Shown: positions 25,688-34,487, counted from the first letter of the stretch. The stretch is 64,000 nucleotides of DNA from Chryseobacterium antibioticum (GCF_012927325.1 NZ_JABBGI010000025.1:1-64000), one strand, 5' to 3'. Program-made: numbers and translations. Notes: a model not told the origin generated them from the letters alone.

Positions 25688-26575
25688 ATGAAGAAATATC
25701 TTAAACTCCTCCGGGTAGAACAGTGGGTCAAAAACTTATTTGTTTTCGTTCCTTTGTTCTTTTCAGGAAACATTACAAACGTAGATTTACTCAGCAAAAG
25801 CGTCTTTGCATTTATCATTTTTTCCCTCGCAGCAAGCAGCGTCTATATACTCAATGATTACAATGATATAGAAGCAGACAGCAAACATCCTGAAAAAAGG
25901 AGAAGACCTCTGGCAAGCGGAGCCATTTCAAAACCAAAAGCGTTAGGCATTCTTGCAGGGCTGGTTATTGTTGATATAGCTCTGGTGTGTCTTGCTCAGC
26001 TTTATTTTCATGAACCCTTATGGAAATTTGCTACAATCATCGGCCTCTATGTCGTGATCAATATTGCCTACACTTTTAAACTTAAACATGTTCCGATCAT
26101 TGATATTTTCATTATTGCTTTAGGTTTTGTACTTAGAGTTTTAGCGGGAGGTTACATCACAGGAATTAGTATTTCTCAGTGGGCCATCCTGCTGACTTTT
26201 GTGCTGGCTCTTGTTTTAGCGATTGGAAAAAGAAGAGGAGAGCTCATCAATGCACAGGTTTCCGGAAAAACAAGAAAAGCACTGGACGGATATAATGTAC
26301 AGTTTGCAGATATTGCACTGTCTATTTCAGTGACGCTTGCGATTGTATGTTACCTGATGTTTACCCTCTCTCCTGAAGTTCAGGGAAGATTTCACCAGCG
26401 GGTTTTCTATACCGTTATATTTGTAGTCTTTGCTTTTTTGAGATATCTGCAGCAGACATTGGTGTACAACAGAACAGAATCTCCTACAAAAATTGTTTAC
26501 AGAGACCGATATATCCAGGTAACTTTAGTCCTTTGGGTTGCGGCATTCTTAATTCAGATTTATTTTAAAAAATGA
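25688..26575 (+). CDS. UbiA-type decaprenyl-phosphate phosphoribosyltransferase
   Basis: This 295-residue integral membrane prenyltransferase has about nine spans. The NDxxDxxxD motif ILNDYNDIEADSKHPEKRRR near residue 55 matches mycobacterial Rv3806c, which transfers phosphoribose from PRPP to decaprenyl phosphate. It heads a tight operon with DprE1-like and DprE2-like genes (4-bp overlap, then adjacent). That context favours polyprenyl-phosphate ribose chemistry over ubiquinone or heme synthesis. The exact lipid carrier is inferred. Confidence 0.88.
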   Translation: MKKYLKLLRVEQWVKNLFVFVPLFFSGNITNVDLLSKSVFAFIIFSLAASSVYILNDYNDIEADSKHPEKRRRPLASGAISKPKALGILAGLVIVDIALVCLAQLYFHEPLWKFATIIGLYVVINIAYTFKLKHVPIIDIFIIALGFVLRVLAGGYITGISISQWAILLTFVLALVLAIGKRRGELINAQVSGKTRKALDGYNVQFADIALSISVTLAIVCYLMFTLSPEVQGRFHQRVFYTVIFVVFAFLRYLQQTLVYNRTESPTKIVYRDRYIQVTLVLWVAAFLIQIYFKK

Positions 26576-27891
26576 AGCCAAATTTCACACAAAAAGTTAC
26601 AAACTGGGGTAATTTTCCAGTAGTAGAAAAAGAAATGAGATCTGAGGACAGCTTCAAAAGAATAAAGGAGTTTGTACTTAATCATAACGAAATTATTGCA
26701 AGAGGAAACGGAAGATGCTACGGGGATGCTTCCCTGGGAGAAACCATATTCTCTACCAAGAAATTAAATAAATTCATCAGTTTCGACCGTCTCAACGGTG
26801 TTATAGAATGTGAATCCGGTGTACTGCTTTCAGATGTACTTGAAATTGCAGTTCCGCAGGGATATTTCCTGTACGTAACTCCGGGGACAAAATTTATCTC
26901 TGTAGGAGGAGCCATCGCTTCAGATGTTCACGGCAAAAATCATCATGCAGAAGGCTGTTTTTCAGAATATGTAATTGAGTTTAAGCTGATGACAGAAAGC
27001 GGAGACATCATAACATGCTCCAGAGAACAAAATGCAGATAAATTCTGGGCTACTATCGGAGGAATGGGACTTACGGGAATCATTCTTACGATAAAATTTA
27101 AACTTAAAAACATTGAATCGGCCTACATTCGTCAGGAAAGTATTAAAGCAGAGAACCTGGATGAAATTTTCAGACTCTTTGAAGAAAGTGAAAGCTGGAC
27201 GTACACCGTAGCATGGATCGACTGTCTTCAAAAAGGAAAAAACCTGGGAAGAAGTATTCTAATGAGAGGGGAGCACGCTTTTCAGCATGAACTTCCCCAA
27301 AACCTGAACAAACAACCATTAAGACTGAAGAAAAAACTTCAGCCTACCGTTCCGTTTTATTTTCCGGGATTTGTTTTGAATGCTTTGACTGTCAAAATTT
27401 TCAATCTGCTGTATTACAAAAAACAGGCAAAAAAAGAAGTGAAATCCTTTATTGATTACGAAACCTTTTTCTATCCGCTGGATGCTATTACCGATTGGAA
27501 TAAAATCTACGGAAAATCAGGATTCATCCAGTATCAGATGGTGATTCCTAAAGAAGCAGGGAAAGAAGGAATGAAGCAGATCCTTGAGACTATTGCATCG
27601 AGTGGCAACGGGTCATTTTTGGCTGTTTTAAAGCTCTTTGGAAAAAATAATCCGGAGGCTTATAACTCATTTCCTTTCGAAGGATATACATTGGCTCTCG
27701 ATTTTAAGGTCAATTCAAAACTGAAAAAACTGGTGGAGAAATTAGATGATATCGTACAGCAGTTCGGAGGAAGAATTTATCTTACCAAAGACAGCATGAG
27801 CAGGTCCTCACTCACGAATTACCTTAAAAATATTCAAAGTTCAAAATTTGTGTCTTTACAGCACAAAAGAATCATAAACAACAATTCATAA
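26572..27891 (+). CDS. DprE1-like FAD oxidoreductase (polyprenyl-phospho-ribose 2-oxidase)
   Basis: This 439-residue protein oxidises the 2-position of polyprenyl-phospho-ribose in the route to arabinose. The FAD-binding region contains ARGNGRCYGDASLG (about 43-56) and SVGGAIASDVHGKNHH. The C-terminal part GYTLALDF and RIYLTKDS aligns by eye with mycobacterial DprE1 around GWNICVDF and RLYTAKDS: the active-site lysine is kept, and the benzothiazinone-target cysteine (Cys387) is Ala here. The start overlaps the UbiA stop (ATGA). Confidence 0.88.
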   Translation: MKPNFTQKVTNWGNFPVVEKEMRSEDSFKRIKEFVLNHNEIIARGNGRCYGDASLGETIFSTKKLNKFISFDRLNGVIECESGVLLSDVLEIAVPQGYFLYVTPGTKFISVGGAIASDVHGKNHHAEGCFSEYVIEFKLMTESGDIITCSREQNADKFWATIGGMGLTGIILTIKFKLKNIESAYIRQESIKAENLDEIFRLFEESESWTYTVAWIDCLQKGKNLGRSILMRGEHAFQHELPQNLNKQPLRLKKKLQPTVPFYFPGFVLNALTVKIFNLLYYKKQAKKEVKSFIDYETFFYPLDAITDWNKIYGKSGFIQYQMVIPKEAGKEGMKQILETIASSGNGSFLAVLKLFGKNNPEAYNSFPFEGYTLALDFKVNSKLKKLVEKLDDIVQQFGGRIYLTKDSMSRSSLTNYLKNIQSSKFVSLQHKRIINNNS

Positions 27892-28617
27892 ATGATAGTT
27901 CTGGGAAGTACGTCTGAGGTGGCTCAGGCTTTTGTGGAAAAGGCTCTGCAGGAAGGAGAAAAGTTTGAAAAAATATATCTTTTCACTTCAAGTAAAGAGA
28001 CCACGGAAAGATTTGCACGACATATTGATGTAAAATTTCTACAGCAGTCTGAAGTCATCGAAATTGATCTGATGAAGGAGATTGATTATAATAAATTTGA
28101 TCATGTGAGTTCAAATGTATTATTTTGTGCTGTCGGATATTTAGGAGATGGAACCGAGGAAGGTCTTTATGACAACAGGAATACAGAAAGGATTATCAAT
28201 ATCAATTATTCCAAACTGATTCCTGTAATGAACTATTTTGCACAGAAGTTTGAAAGCAGAAGGTCGGGAACAATCATTGGACTTTCATCTGTAGCGGGAG
28301 ACCGGGGAAGACAGAGCAATTTTATTTACGGTAGCGCAAAAGCGGCTTTTACAGCGTATCTGAGCGGACTCCGAAATTATCTTTTTGAGAAGAAAGTGCA
28401 TGTTCTTACCATAAAACCTGGCTTCATGGCCACAAAAATGACGGAAGGACTGCCCTTAAATCCGAAATTGACAGCTACTCCAAAGCAAGCTGCGGACTGC
28501 ATTTACAAAGCTTTTAAAAAGCAAAAAAATGTAGCGTACGTTTTACCGGTTTGGAGTATTATTATGATGATTATCAGGAATATACCTGAATTTATATTTA
28601 AAAAATTAAAGCTTTAG
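27892..28617 (+). CDS. DprE2-like short-chain dehydrogenase
   Basis: This 241-residue SDR enzyme would reduce the 2-keto intermediate to polyprenyl-phospho-arabinose. The N-terminal VLGSTSEVAQAF is the nucleotide loop, and YGSAKAAF holds the Tyr-x-x-x-Lys catalytic pair, with a serine in IGLSSVAGDRG. A C-terminal hydrophobic helix (VWSIIMMIIRNIPEFIF) may touch the membrane. It starts directly after the DprE1-like stop codon. Confidence 0.87.
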   Translation: MIVLGSTSEVAQAFVEKALQEGEKFEKIYLFTSSKETTERFARHIDVKFLQQSEVIEIDLMKEIDYNKFDHVSSNVLFCAVGYLGDGTEEGLYDNRNTERIININYSKLIPVMNYFAQKFESRRSGTIIGLSSVAGDRGRQSNFIYGSAKAAFTAYLSGLRNYLFEKKVHVLTIKPGFMATKMTEGLPLNPKLTATPKQAADCIYKAFKKQKNVAYVLPVWSIIMMIIRNIPEFIFKKLKL

Positions 28618-28622
28618 TAAAA

Positions 28623-29210
28623 ATGAAAAAATTGTATTGTTTTGATTTTGACGGAACTCTAACGTATAAAGATACCATGTTCATGTATCTTAAATTCTAC
28701 GATCCTACAAAATTCCGGATACAATTTTTAAGACACGTTCCTCTTTTTATATTACTGAAACTGAAGCTTGCAGAAACAGAAAAAGTAAAGAAAAGCTTTA
28801 TAGGATCTATTCTGAAAGGGCAGAGCCAGGAAAAAATCGAGATGAAGTCTAAACAGTTTTTTGAGCAGCACTATCCTAAAATCGTTAGAGAAAATGCTCT
28901 GGACTTTATAAAAAATATCGATAGGAATAATACACAGAGTTTATTGGTCACCGCTTCACTCGATATCTGGGTGAAACCTTTTGCTGAAGAATTGAAAATG
29001 CAGCTGGTATCCACACGTGCAGAGTTTAAGAATGGTATTTTTACAGGGAATTTCATAGGCAAAAACTGCAACGGAAAGGAAAAACTGATCAGAATAAAAG
29101 CTGAAATACACGATTCCAAATACGATAAAATAATCGCTTTCGGGGATACTTCCGGAGACCGGCAGATGCTTAAGTGGGCAAATGAAGGTCATTACCAATT
29201 TTTTCACTAA
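28623..29210 (+). CDS. HAD-IB family phosphatase
   Basis: The 195-residue product has the HAD motif I FDFDGTLTYKDT at its N-terminus, motif II in VTASLDIWV, and motif III/IV near KIIAFGDTSGDRQML. The family includes phosphoserine-phosphatase-like enzymes. It is the fourth gene of the polyprenyl-phospho-ribose operon, 5 bp after the SDR gene. In Mycobacterium a separate phosphatase removes the 5-phosphate of the ribosyl lipid; this HAD enzyme may fill that step here (inference from position). Confidence 0.85.
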   Translation: MKKLYCFDFDGTLTYKDTMFMYLKFYDPTKFRIQFLRHVPLFILLKLKLAETEKVKKSFIGSILKGQSQEKIEMKSKQFFEQHYPKIVRENALDFIKNIDRNNTQSLLVTASLDIWVKPFAEELKMQLVSTRAEFKNGIFTGNFIGKNCNGKEKLIRIKAEIHDSKYDKIIAFGDTSGDRQMLKWANEGHYQFFH

Positions 29211-29233
29211 TTTTGGGAGGTAAAAATGTAAAA

Positions 29234-29698
29234 ATGAAAAGACTGCTTATTGTATGTACTGCAATCTTAATGAACTGTACAGCTACGCCGTCTCAACCAT
29301 CATCAGGGATGCAGGAAAATGCAGAACTGCTTGTTTCTGAGTCGCAGGGAGGTACAGATGAAGCTGGATTTACTATTATTAAAAATGAACAGGAATTCCG
29401 AAACTCCATCAAGGGTAGTTTTGGTCTTATTGGTTTGAAAAAAGAACCATCTGTGAACTATCCGAAATTTCCTAAAAACAAAAAAGTAGTTTTGTACCAC
29501 ATGGGAATCTTTAGATCAGGAAGTCATAGAGTGACCAGCATCAGAAATATATCTGTAAAAAACAGGGTATTGTATGTGGAAGTTCCGGATGCAGCATCAG
29601 GTGGAATGGAAATTCAGGTGCTTTCAAATCCATGGTTTATTTTTGCCGTTCCTTCAGATTATCAGTTTACCTCAGTAGAATTAAAATATTCCAAATAA
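29234..29698 (+). CDS. lipoprotein, PrcB-like
   Basis: The 154-residue product starts MKRLLIVCTAILMNC, a lipoprotein signal. The body has AGFTIIKNEQEFRNS, KNKKVVLYHMGIFRSGSHRV and VLYVEVPDAASG, a pattern like the PrcB/protease-complex-subunit fold. The ATG at 29234 is used since the upstream TTG at 29213 would add residues before the signal. It follows the HAD gene by 23 bp. Confidence 0.65.
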   Translation: MKRLLIVCTAILMNCTATPSQPSSGMQENAELLVSESQGGTDEAGFTIIKNEQEFRNSIKGSFGLIGLKKEPSVNYPKFPKNKKVVLYHMGIFRSGSHRVTSIRNISVKNRVLYVEVPDAASGGMEIQVLSNPWFIFAVPSDYQFTSVELKYSK

Positions 29699-29700
29699 AA

Positions 29701-30876
29701 ATGAACAAAATATATTTAGATAACGCTGCAACGACCCCTTTGGCAGAAGAAGTCATAGATGCAATGGTGAGCACCATGAAGATGAATTTCGGAAATCCTT
29801 CTTCTACTCATAGTTTCGGTCAGGAAGCTAAGATCCTTATTGAAAATGTAAGAAGACAGGTTGCAGACTATCTTCATGTAAGTCCTGCAGAGATCATCTT
29901 TACTTCATGCGGAACAGAATCGAACAATATGATTATTAAGTCGAGTGTAGAGCATCTTGGCGTAGAAAGAATCATCAGTTCCCCGATGGAGCACAAATGT
30001 GTTTCTGAGAGTATTCTGGATATGAAGAACAGAAAAGGAGTAGAGGTAGTCTATATCCGTCCTGATGAAAAAGGGGATATAGACCTTAATAAGCTGGAAG
30101 AACTATTAAAAGCTTCTGATAAAAAGACTTTGGTAAGCTTAATGCACGCCAATAATGAAATTGGAAATGTCGTTGATATTAAAAAAATTGCAGCCTTATG
30201 CAAAGCGAATAATGCCCTTTACCACTCTGATACAGTAAAGACAATGGCCCACATGGAATTTGATTTTTCAGATATCCTTGTAGATTTTGCTTCTTGCAGT
30301 GCTCATAAATTCCACGGTCCGAAAGGAATAGGCTTTGCTTTTATTAGAAAAGCTACAGGTTTGAAAGGAATTATTACGGGTGGTCCTCAGGAAAGAAGTC
30401 TTAGAGCAGGAACTGAAAATGTTGCGGGTATCGTAGGCTTAGGTAAGGCTTTAGAGCTTTGTATTAACAATATGGAGGCTTATGCCGGTCATATCAGAGA
30501 AATCAAAGAATACGCTATTGAAAAATTGTATGCAGAGGTTCCCAATATTAAATTCAATGGACGAAGTGGTGAGATGGAAAATAGTGTGGACAGTGTTCTA
30601 AGTGCATTGCTTCCATATAAAAATCCTTTGATCGGACTTCAGTTGGATATGAAGGGAATTGCAATCTCTCAAGGTAGTGCATGTTCTTCAGGAGCATCGA
30701 AACCTTCTATGGTGATGATGATGGTTCTTTCTGAGGATGAAATGGAACATTGTACGCCTTTACGCATTTCTTTCAGCCATATGACGACAAAAGCAGATAT
30801 AGACGCACTGGCAGAAGCTTTGAAAGAAATTTCAAAAGACTATGCTATAGAAAAAACAAATGTTGAGCATAGATAG
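29701..30876 (+). CDS. cysteine desulfurase (IscS/NifS type)
   Basis: The 391-residue PLP enzyme takes sulfur from cysteine for Fe-S cluster and other sulfur uses. N-terminus IYLDNAATTPLAEEV is diagnostic. The PLP lysine lies in SAHKFHGPKG (about 205), and the catalytic cysteine in SQGSACSSGA (about 325). The short cysteine loop suits class I enzymes. The ATG at 29701 is the expected start, 2 bp after the preceding stop codon. IscU and other partners are not adjacent. Confidence 0.93.
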   Translation: MNKIYLDNAATTPLAEEVIDAMVSTMKMNFGNPSSTHSFGQEAKILIENVRRQVADYLHVSPAEIIFTSCGTESNNMIIKSSVEHLGVERIISSPMEHKCVSESILDMKNRKGVEVVYIRPDEKGDIDLNKLEELLKASDKKTLVSLMHANNEIGNVVDIKKIAALCKANNALYHSDTVKTMAHMEFDFSDILVDFASCSAHKFHGPKGIGFAFIRKATGLKGIITGGPQERSLRAGTENVAGIVGLGKALELCINNMEAYAGHIREIKEYAIEKLYAEVPNIKFNGRSGEMENSVDSVLSALLPYKNPLIGLQLDMKGIAISQGSACSSGASKPSMVMMMVLSEDEMEHCTPLRISFSHMTTKADIDALAEALKEISKDYAIEKTNVEHR

Positions 30877-30959
30877 TCTTATTGCTTAAAAATCGTAATT
30901 TTGAATATCCAATAAGGATTAAATAAGAAGATAATATTAATTTAAATAAAAGAAACAAA

Positions 30960-31277
30960 ATGGCTTTAGAAATTACGGACAGCTCATTTCAGGAAATGGT
31001 TTTAAAATCAGATAAGCCGGTATTGGTAGACTTTTGGGCAGTATGGTGTGGACCATGCAGAACTTTGGGACCAATCATCGAAGAAGTAGCATCAGATTTT
31101 GAAGGAAAAGCAGTAGTAGGAAAAGTTGATGTAGACAACAATCAGGAAATTTCAATGCAATATGGCATCAGAAATATCCCTACAGTTCTGATTTTTAAGA
31201 ACGGTGAAGTGGTTGATAAATTGGTAGGCGTGACTCCAAAGGAGATCATCGCTGAAAAATTAAGCGCACACTTGTAA
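30960..31277 (+). CDS. trxA: thioredoxin
   Basis: The 105-residue product has the classical active site VWCGPCRTLGP near residue 30 and the cis-proline segment NIPTVLIF. It reduces disulfides of cytosolic proteins. Length and sequence are typical for bacterial Trx1. TAATTTTG at 30896-30903 may be the -7 element. A strong terminator follows. Confidence 0.95.
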   Translation: MALEITDSSFQEMVLKSDKPVLVDFWAVWCGPCRTLGPIIEEVASDFEGKAVVGKVDVDNNQEISMQYGIRNIPTVLIFKNGEVVDKLVGVTPKEIIAEKLSAHL

Positions 31278-31298
31278 AAAATAACTTTGATAATGAAT

Positions 31299-31324
31299 GC
31301 CTTCCATTTTTGGAAGGCTTTTTC
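31299..31324 (+). terminator. terminator after trxA
   Basis: GCCTTCCA, TTTT and TGGAAGGC, followed by TTTTT. Confidence 0.88.
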
Positions 31325-31336
31325 TTTGCAAATAGT

Positions 31337-31366
31337 TTGCAGGTAACAAAAAAAGTCGTAGTTTTG
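31337..31366 (+). promoter_or_regulatory. promoter of the tRNA-Asp operon
   Basis: TTG (31337-31339), a 19-nt spacer and TAGTTTTG (31359-31366) fit the Bacteroidota consensus. The first tRNA starts 43 bp downstream. Confidence 0.75.
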
Positions 31367-31409
31367 CAATCACAAAAAAGAAACAACGTTCTTTATAACA
31401 ACAGAAAAT

Positions 31410-31483
31410 GATCCGGTAGTTCAGCTGGTTAGAATGCCGCCCTGTCACGGCGGAGGTCGCGGGTTCGAGTCCCGTCCGGATCG
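31410..31483 (+). tRNA. tRNA-Asp (anticodon GTC), copy 1
   Basis: Acceptor GATCCGG pairs with CCGGATC, discriminator G; anticodon arm CCGCCCTGTCACGGCGG gives GTC; T loop GGTTCGAGTCC. CCA is not encoded. All four copies are identical. Confidence 0.97.
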
Positions 31484-31516
31484 CAAAAGTTTTTCAATTT
31501 ACTTTAAAAAAAATTA

Positions 31517-31590
31517 GATCCGGTAGTTCAGCTGGTTAGAATGCCGCCCTGTCACGGCGGAGGTCGCGGGTTCGAGTCCCGTCCGGATCG
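31517..31590 (+). tRNA. tRNA-Asp (anticodon GTC), copy 2
   Basis: Identical to copy 1 over all 74 positions. The spacer to copy 1 is 33 bp and resembles the other spacers, so the repeated unit is about 107-109 bp. Confidence 0.97.
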
Positions 31591-31625
31591 CAGAAGTTTT
31601 TATTCAATTTCTTTTAAAAAAAATT

Positions 31626-31699
31626 GATCCGGTAGTTCAGCTGGTTAGAATGCCGCCCTGTCACGGCGGAGGTCGCGGGTTCGAGTCCCGTCCGGATCG
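31626..31699 (+). tRNA. tRNA-Asp (anticodon GTC), copy 3
   Basis: Identical to copy 1. The spacer before it (35 bp) is AT-rich and ends with an A-run, like its neighbours. Confidence 0.97.
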
Positions 31700-31732
31700 C
31701 AGAAGTTTTCATCAATTTACTTTAAAAAAATT

Positions 31733-31806
31733 GATCCGGTAGTTCAGCTGGTTAGAATGCCGCCCTGTCACGGCGGAGGTCGCGGGTTCGAGTCCCGTCC
31801 GGATCG
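31733..31806 (+). tRNA. tRNA-Asp (anticodon GTC), copy 4
   Basis: Identical to copy 1. Its 3' end borders the debris of a tyrosine recombinase and may be the integration target of that element. Confidence 0.97.
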
Positions 31807-31830
31807 CAACTATTAAATCAAAATAGTGCA

Positions 31831-31865
31831 AATGCTTTAAAACATATGTTTTAAAGCATTTTTTG
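31831..31865 (+). terminator. terminator of the tRNA-Asp operon
   Basis: A perfect palindrome with arms AATGCTTTAAAACAT and ATGTTTTAAAGCATT (31831-31860), followed by TTTTG. Confidence 0.85.
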
Positions 31866-31907
31866 TTTTGTGTCGATTCAAAGAGAGTTAAAAAAGCACA
31901 ATCTGAA

Positions 31908-31953
31908 AGTGACCTATTCAGTGACCTGTTGCAACAGGTTAAAAAAGGTCACT
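31908..31953. repeat. AGTGACCT repeats: possible recombinase or att site
   Basis: AGTGACCT occurs at 31908-31915 and 31920-31927, and its complement AGGTCACT at 31946-31953. Between them lies the perfect palindrome CCTGTTGCAACAGG (31925-31938). It sits between the tRNA-Asp array and the broken integrase, where arm-type sites or an attachment region would be expected. Confidence 0.5.
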
Positions 31954-32054
31954 GGAAATTCAGACAAAACCTGTTCAAGAGCGAGTTCAGAAACTGAATA
32001 TCTTGTAATAAGGTTTTGCTAAGGTTAATTTTAAAATCTTAAAATCCACACAAA

Positions 32055-32878
32055 ATGAACAAGACATTTAATTTACTTTTCTATGTAAAGAAAGTTAAGG
32101 TTAATTCTGTAGGAGAGGCTCCTATTTACTTACGAATTACCATTGACGGCAGAATATCCGAGGTCAGTACAAAACGTACAGTACAGCCCTTAAAATGGAA
32201 TTCAATCGTACAAAAGGTCAGTGGTTCTTCAGAAGAAATCAAATCACTTAATTTTATCTTAAAACATTTGAACAGAAAGTTTACGGAACCTATCATGAAT
32301 TAATGAGAGAGGAAGAAACAGTGACTTGTGAATCTCTTAAAAACAAACTCTTAGGAAGAACCGAAAAGCAGAGAATGTTGATTCCAATTTTTCAGGATCA
32401 TAATAACAGAATGGAGAAATTAATCGGGAAAGAATTTGCTAAAGGAACGTTAACCCATTACAAAACCAGTTTAAGCCATACTGAAGAATTTTTAGTATGG
32501 AAGTATAACAATTCTGATATTAATATTCGAAGAATTAATTATGCTTTTCTTAATGATTTTGAATTGTTTCTGAGAACAGAAAAATCGTGTAAGAATAACT
32601 CTTCAGTAAAGTACATAAAGAATTTAGGAAAAATTATCAGAATCTGTATTGCTAATGGATGGATTGAAAAAGATCCTTTTATAAATTATCATTCTAAATT
32701 TAAGGAAGTAACAAGAGTTTTTCTGAATGAGCTTGAAATAGAGGCTGTTTTTTCTAAAGATTTTAAGAATGAGGGGCTATCTTTGGTAAGAGATATTTTT
32801 TTGTTTAGCTGTTTTACAGGTTTTATGATTTTTCTGAGAGATTGCAACACAAAAACACTAACGACCTTTAATCCTTGA
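32055..32878 (+). pseudogene. tyrosine recombinase, frameshifted and truncated
   Basis: The first frame (32055-32303) encodes an Arm-type DNA-binding domain: FNLLFYVKKVKVNSVGEAP. The second (32303-32878) encodes the core-binding domain (FAKGTLTHYKTSLSHTEEFL) and the very start of the catalytic domain (LVRDIFLFSCFTGF). In the +1 frame the DNA around 32285-32305 reads YHELMREEET, which joins the two, so a small indel split the gene. The sequence is lost after the first catalytic box; the RHRY residues are missing. It is a dead integrase next to a tRNA gene. Confidence 0.88.
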
Positions 32879-33013
32879 GAAAGGATGGTTCCAAATTACT
32901 GTATTATAAGGATTTCCATAAAAAATTACTAAAATCGTTTATAAGACTAACTTCATTCTTAGTGGTCAATTTAATCAGGAATTAGTTGGTCAGTTTAGCT
33001 GGAATATACAGTC

Positions 33014-33196
33014 AAGACTTTTCCATCACTGAAATGTTTTGTTTGTCAATTGCTCCTTTCCCACAAATATCTTTATCTTGTTCTGTTTTACTGGATTCTA
33101 CTGTAAAATAAGATTCATCAAATTCAATCATTTCTTCCAAAGTGTACAATATAATTGCGATTCTCCATTGCTGTTTTTAATTTGTGAAATATCACT
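33014..33196 (-). pseudogene. IS1595-type (ISXO2-like) transposase fragment
   Basis: A minus-strand frame reads YTLEEMIEFDESYFTVESS and then KDICGKGAIDKQNISVMEKS, typical of the ISXO2-like transposase catalytic core. Just upstream, in another frame, HKLKTAMENRN matches the part that should precede it, so there is a frameshift. Both ends are missing. From 32879 to about 33010 nothing else is recognisable. Confidence 0.7.
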
Positions 33197-33397
33197 GCTT
33201 TAATTAAAAAAGCTTGATATTATAAACTAATGTAATGGTTTTTAAGGTATTGTAAATCAGTCGAATGTAAAATGCAGTATAAATGCAGTATAATTTTTTT
33301 TAAGTGTTTATATTTTTTTTTTTAGCTTTGTCTAGTGAAAAATTAATTAATTAAATTTTAACACTCAGATAGAAATAAATCCAAGGATTTTGGGATG

Positions 33398-33416
33398 TAT
33401 TATTATTATTATTATT
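33398..33416. repeat. trinucleotide microsatellite (TAT)6
   Basis: About six TAT/ATT units in an AT-rich, gene-free stretch (33197-33641). The rest of that stretch holds only short frames such as one starting MAFGGNIAGTFTLPTF at 33482 that I cannot support as a gene. Confidence 0.85.
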
Positions 33417-33641
33417 GTAAATGATTCTATATATGAGTAATATATTCGCATCATATGATACCAAGAACAGACGACTTTTATATGGCGTTTGGAGGCAATA
33501 TAGCGGGAACATTCACCCTACCTACATTCATAGCTGCCACTACAGCAATATATTTGGAAGTTTAGAATATAGCATTTAAAAGACTTATTAGTTCTTGAAA
33601 TAAAAAAATTATATTTAAAATAGTTTAAAACAATCAGCAAA

Positions 33642-34487
33642 ATGAAAAAAACATTTTTTACACTTTTGACAATCGTAGCTTTAGCATTGCCTGCTATAAC
33701 ATACGCTCAGGTCGGTATCAATACCTCAACGCCCGATCCTTCAGCCATACTTGATGTACAATCTACTGCTACTAAAAAGGGAGGACTGTTAATCCCCAAA
33801 GTCTCTTTGGTGAACCATACAGACGGAACCACTATTGCCTCTCCTGCCACAGGACTTATGGTGTACAGTAATGGAGGTACCATCACAACAGGTAATGGTT
33901 TCTATGTCAACTATGGTACTCCTGCCTCTCCGCTGTGGAGAACTTATCAGCAGTGGACACCTGCACTGTATATATTAGATGATACTTATAGTGTTGTGGC
34001 TACCGCTCCTGTAAAACAAACTGGATTATTACCTTCAACCATTATTAATAATGTTCCTTTGGGATTATCCTTGACTGTCAATATTCCTCCCCACAGTGCT
34101 TGCCGGGTGATTGTTACTTATTCTGTTCCAGTAGGGACCTATAGTACAGTACCAATTAATGCAAGTGGTTTTGGATATTACGGTGTTCGGTTTACGAAAA
34201 ATGGAGTTGAAGATCCTTCAGGCTCTCGGAAGTATTCGATTCTTCCTTCTGGAGACGGGGCGTCTTCAGGAATGGTAAGTTCAGGAGCTACCTATATAGG
34301 AATAGAAACAAATAATACTAGTGCTGTTCAAACGGTTACCTATAATTTAAATGGCTATATAGAACTGGGAAATGCTGGTTTCACTTCTACAAATATGGTA
34401 TTCAATATGTGGGATAATATTGGTAACCCCAACTTTAACTGGGGTTATGGATCAATGACTGCCCAGGTATTTGCAAAGGCACAATAA
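33642..34487 (+). CDS. secreted protein with N-terminal VGINT motif
   Basis: The 281-residue product has a signal peptide ending ITYAQ. The mature protein begins QVGINTSTPDPSAILDVQS and KGGLLIPKVSLV, the motif block at the start of many large secreted or adhesin-like Bacteroidota proteins. The rest is threonine- and serine-rich beta structure without a recognised domain (YSVVATAPVKQTGLL, VTYSVPVGTYSTVPI). No sorting tail is obvious. It lies in the eroded island. A second VGINT protein is at 56769. Confidence 0.75.
   Translation: MKKTFFTLLTIVALALPAITYAQVGINTSTPDPSAILDVQSTATKKGGLLIPKVSLVNHTDGTTIASPATGLMVYSNGGTITTGNGFYVNYGTPASPLWRTYQQWTPALYILDDTYSVVATAPVKQTGLLPSTIINNVPLGLSLTVNIPPHSACRVIVTYSVPVGTYSTVPINASGFGYYGVRFTKNGVEDPSGSRKYSILPSGDGASSGMVSSGATYIGIETNNTSAVQTVTYNLNGYIELGNAGFTSTNMVFNMWDNIGNPNFNWGYGSMTAQVFAKAQ

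Noticed and set aside
31410..31806. Four regular 107-bp repeats as a CRISPR array
   Set aside because: The repeats are tRNA-Asp genes with near-identical spacers.
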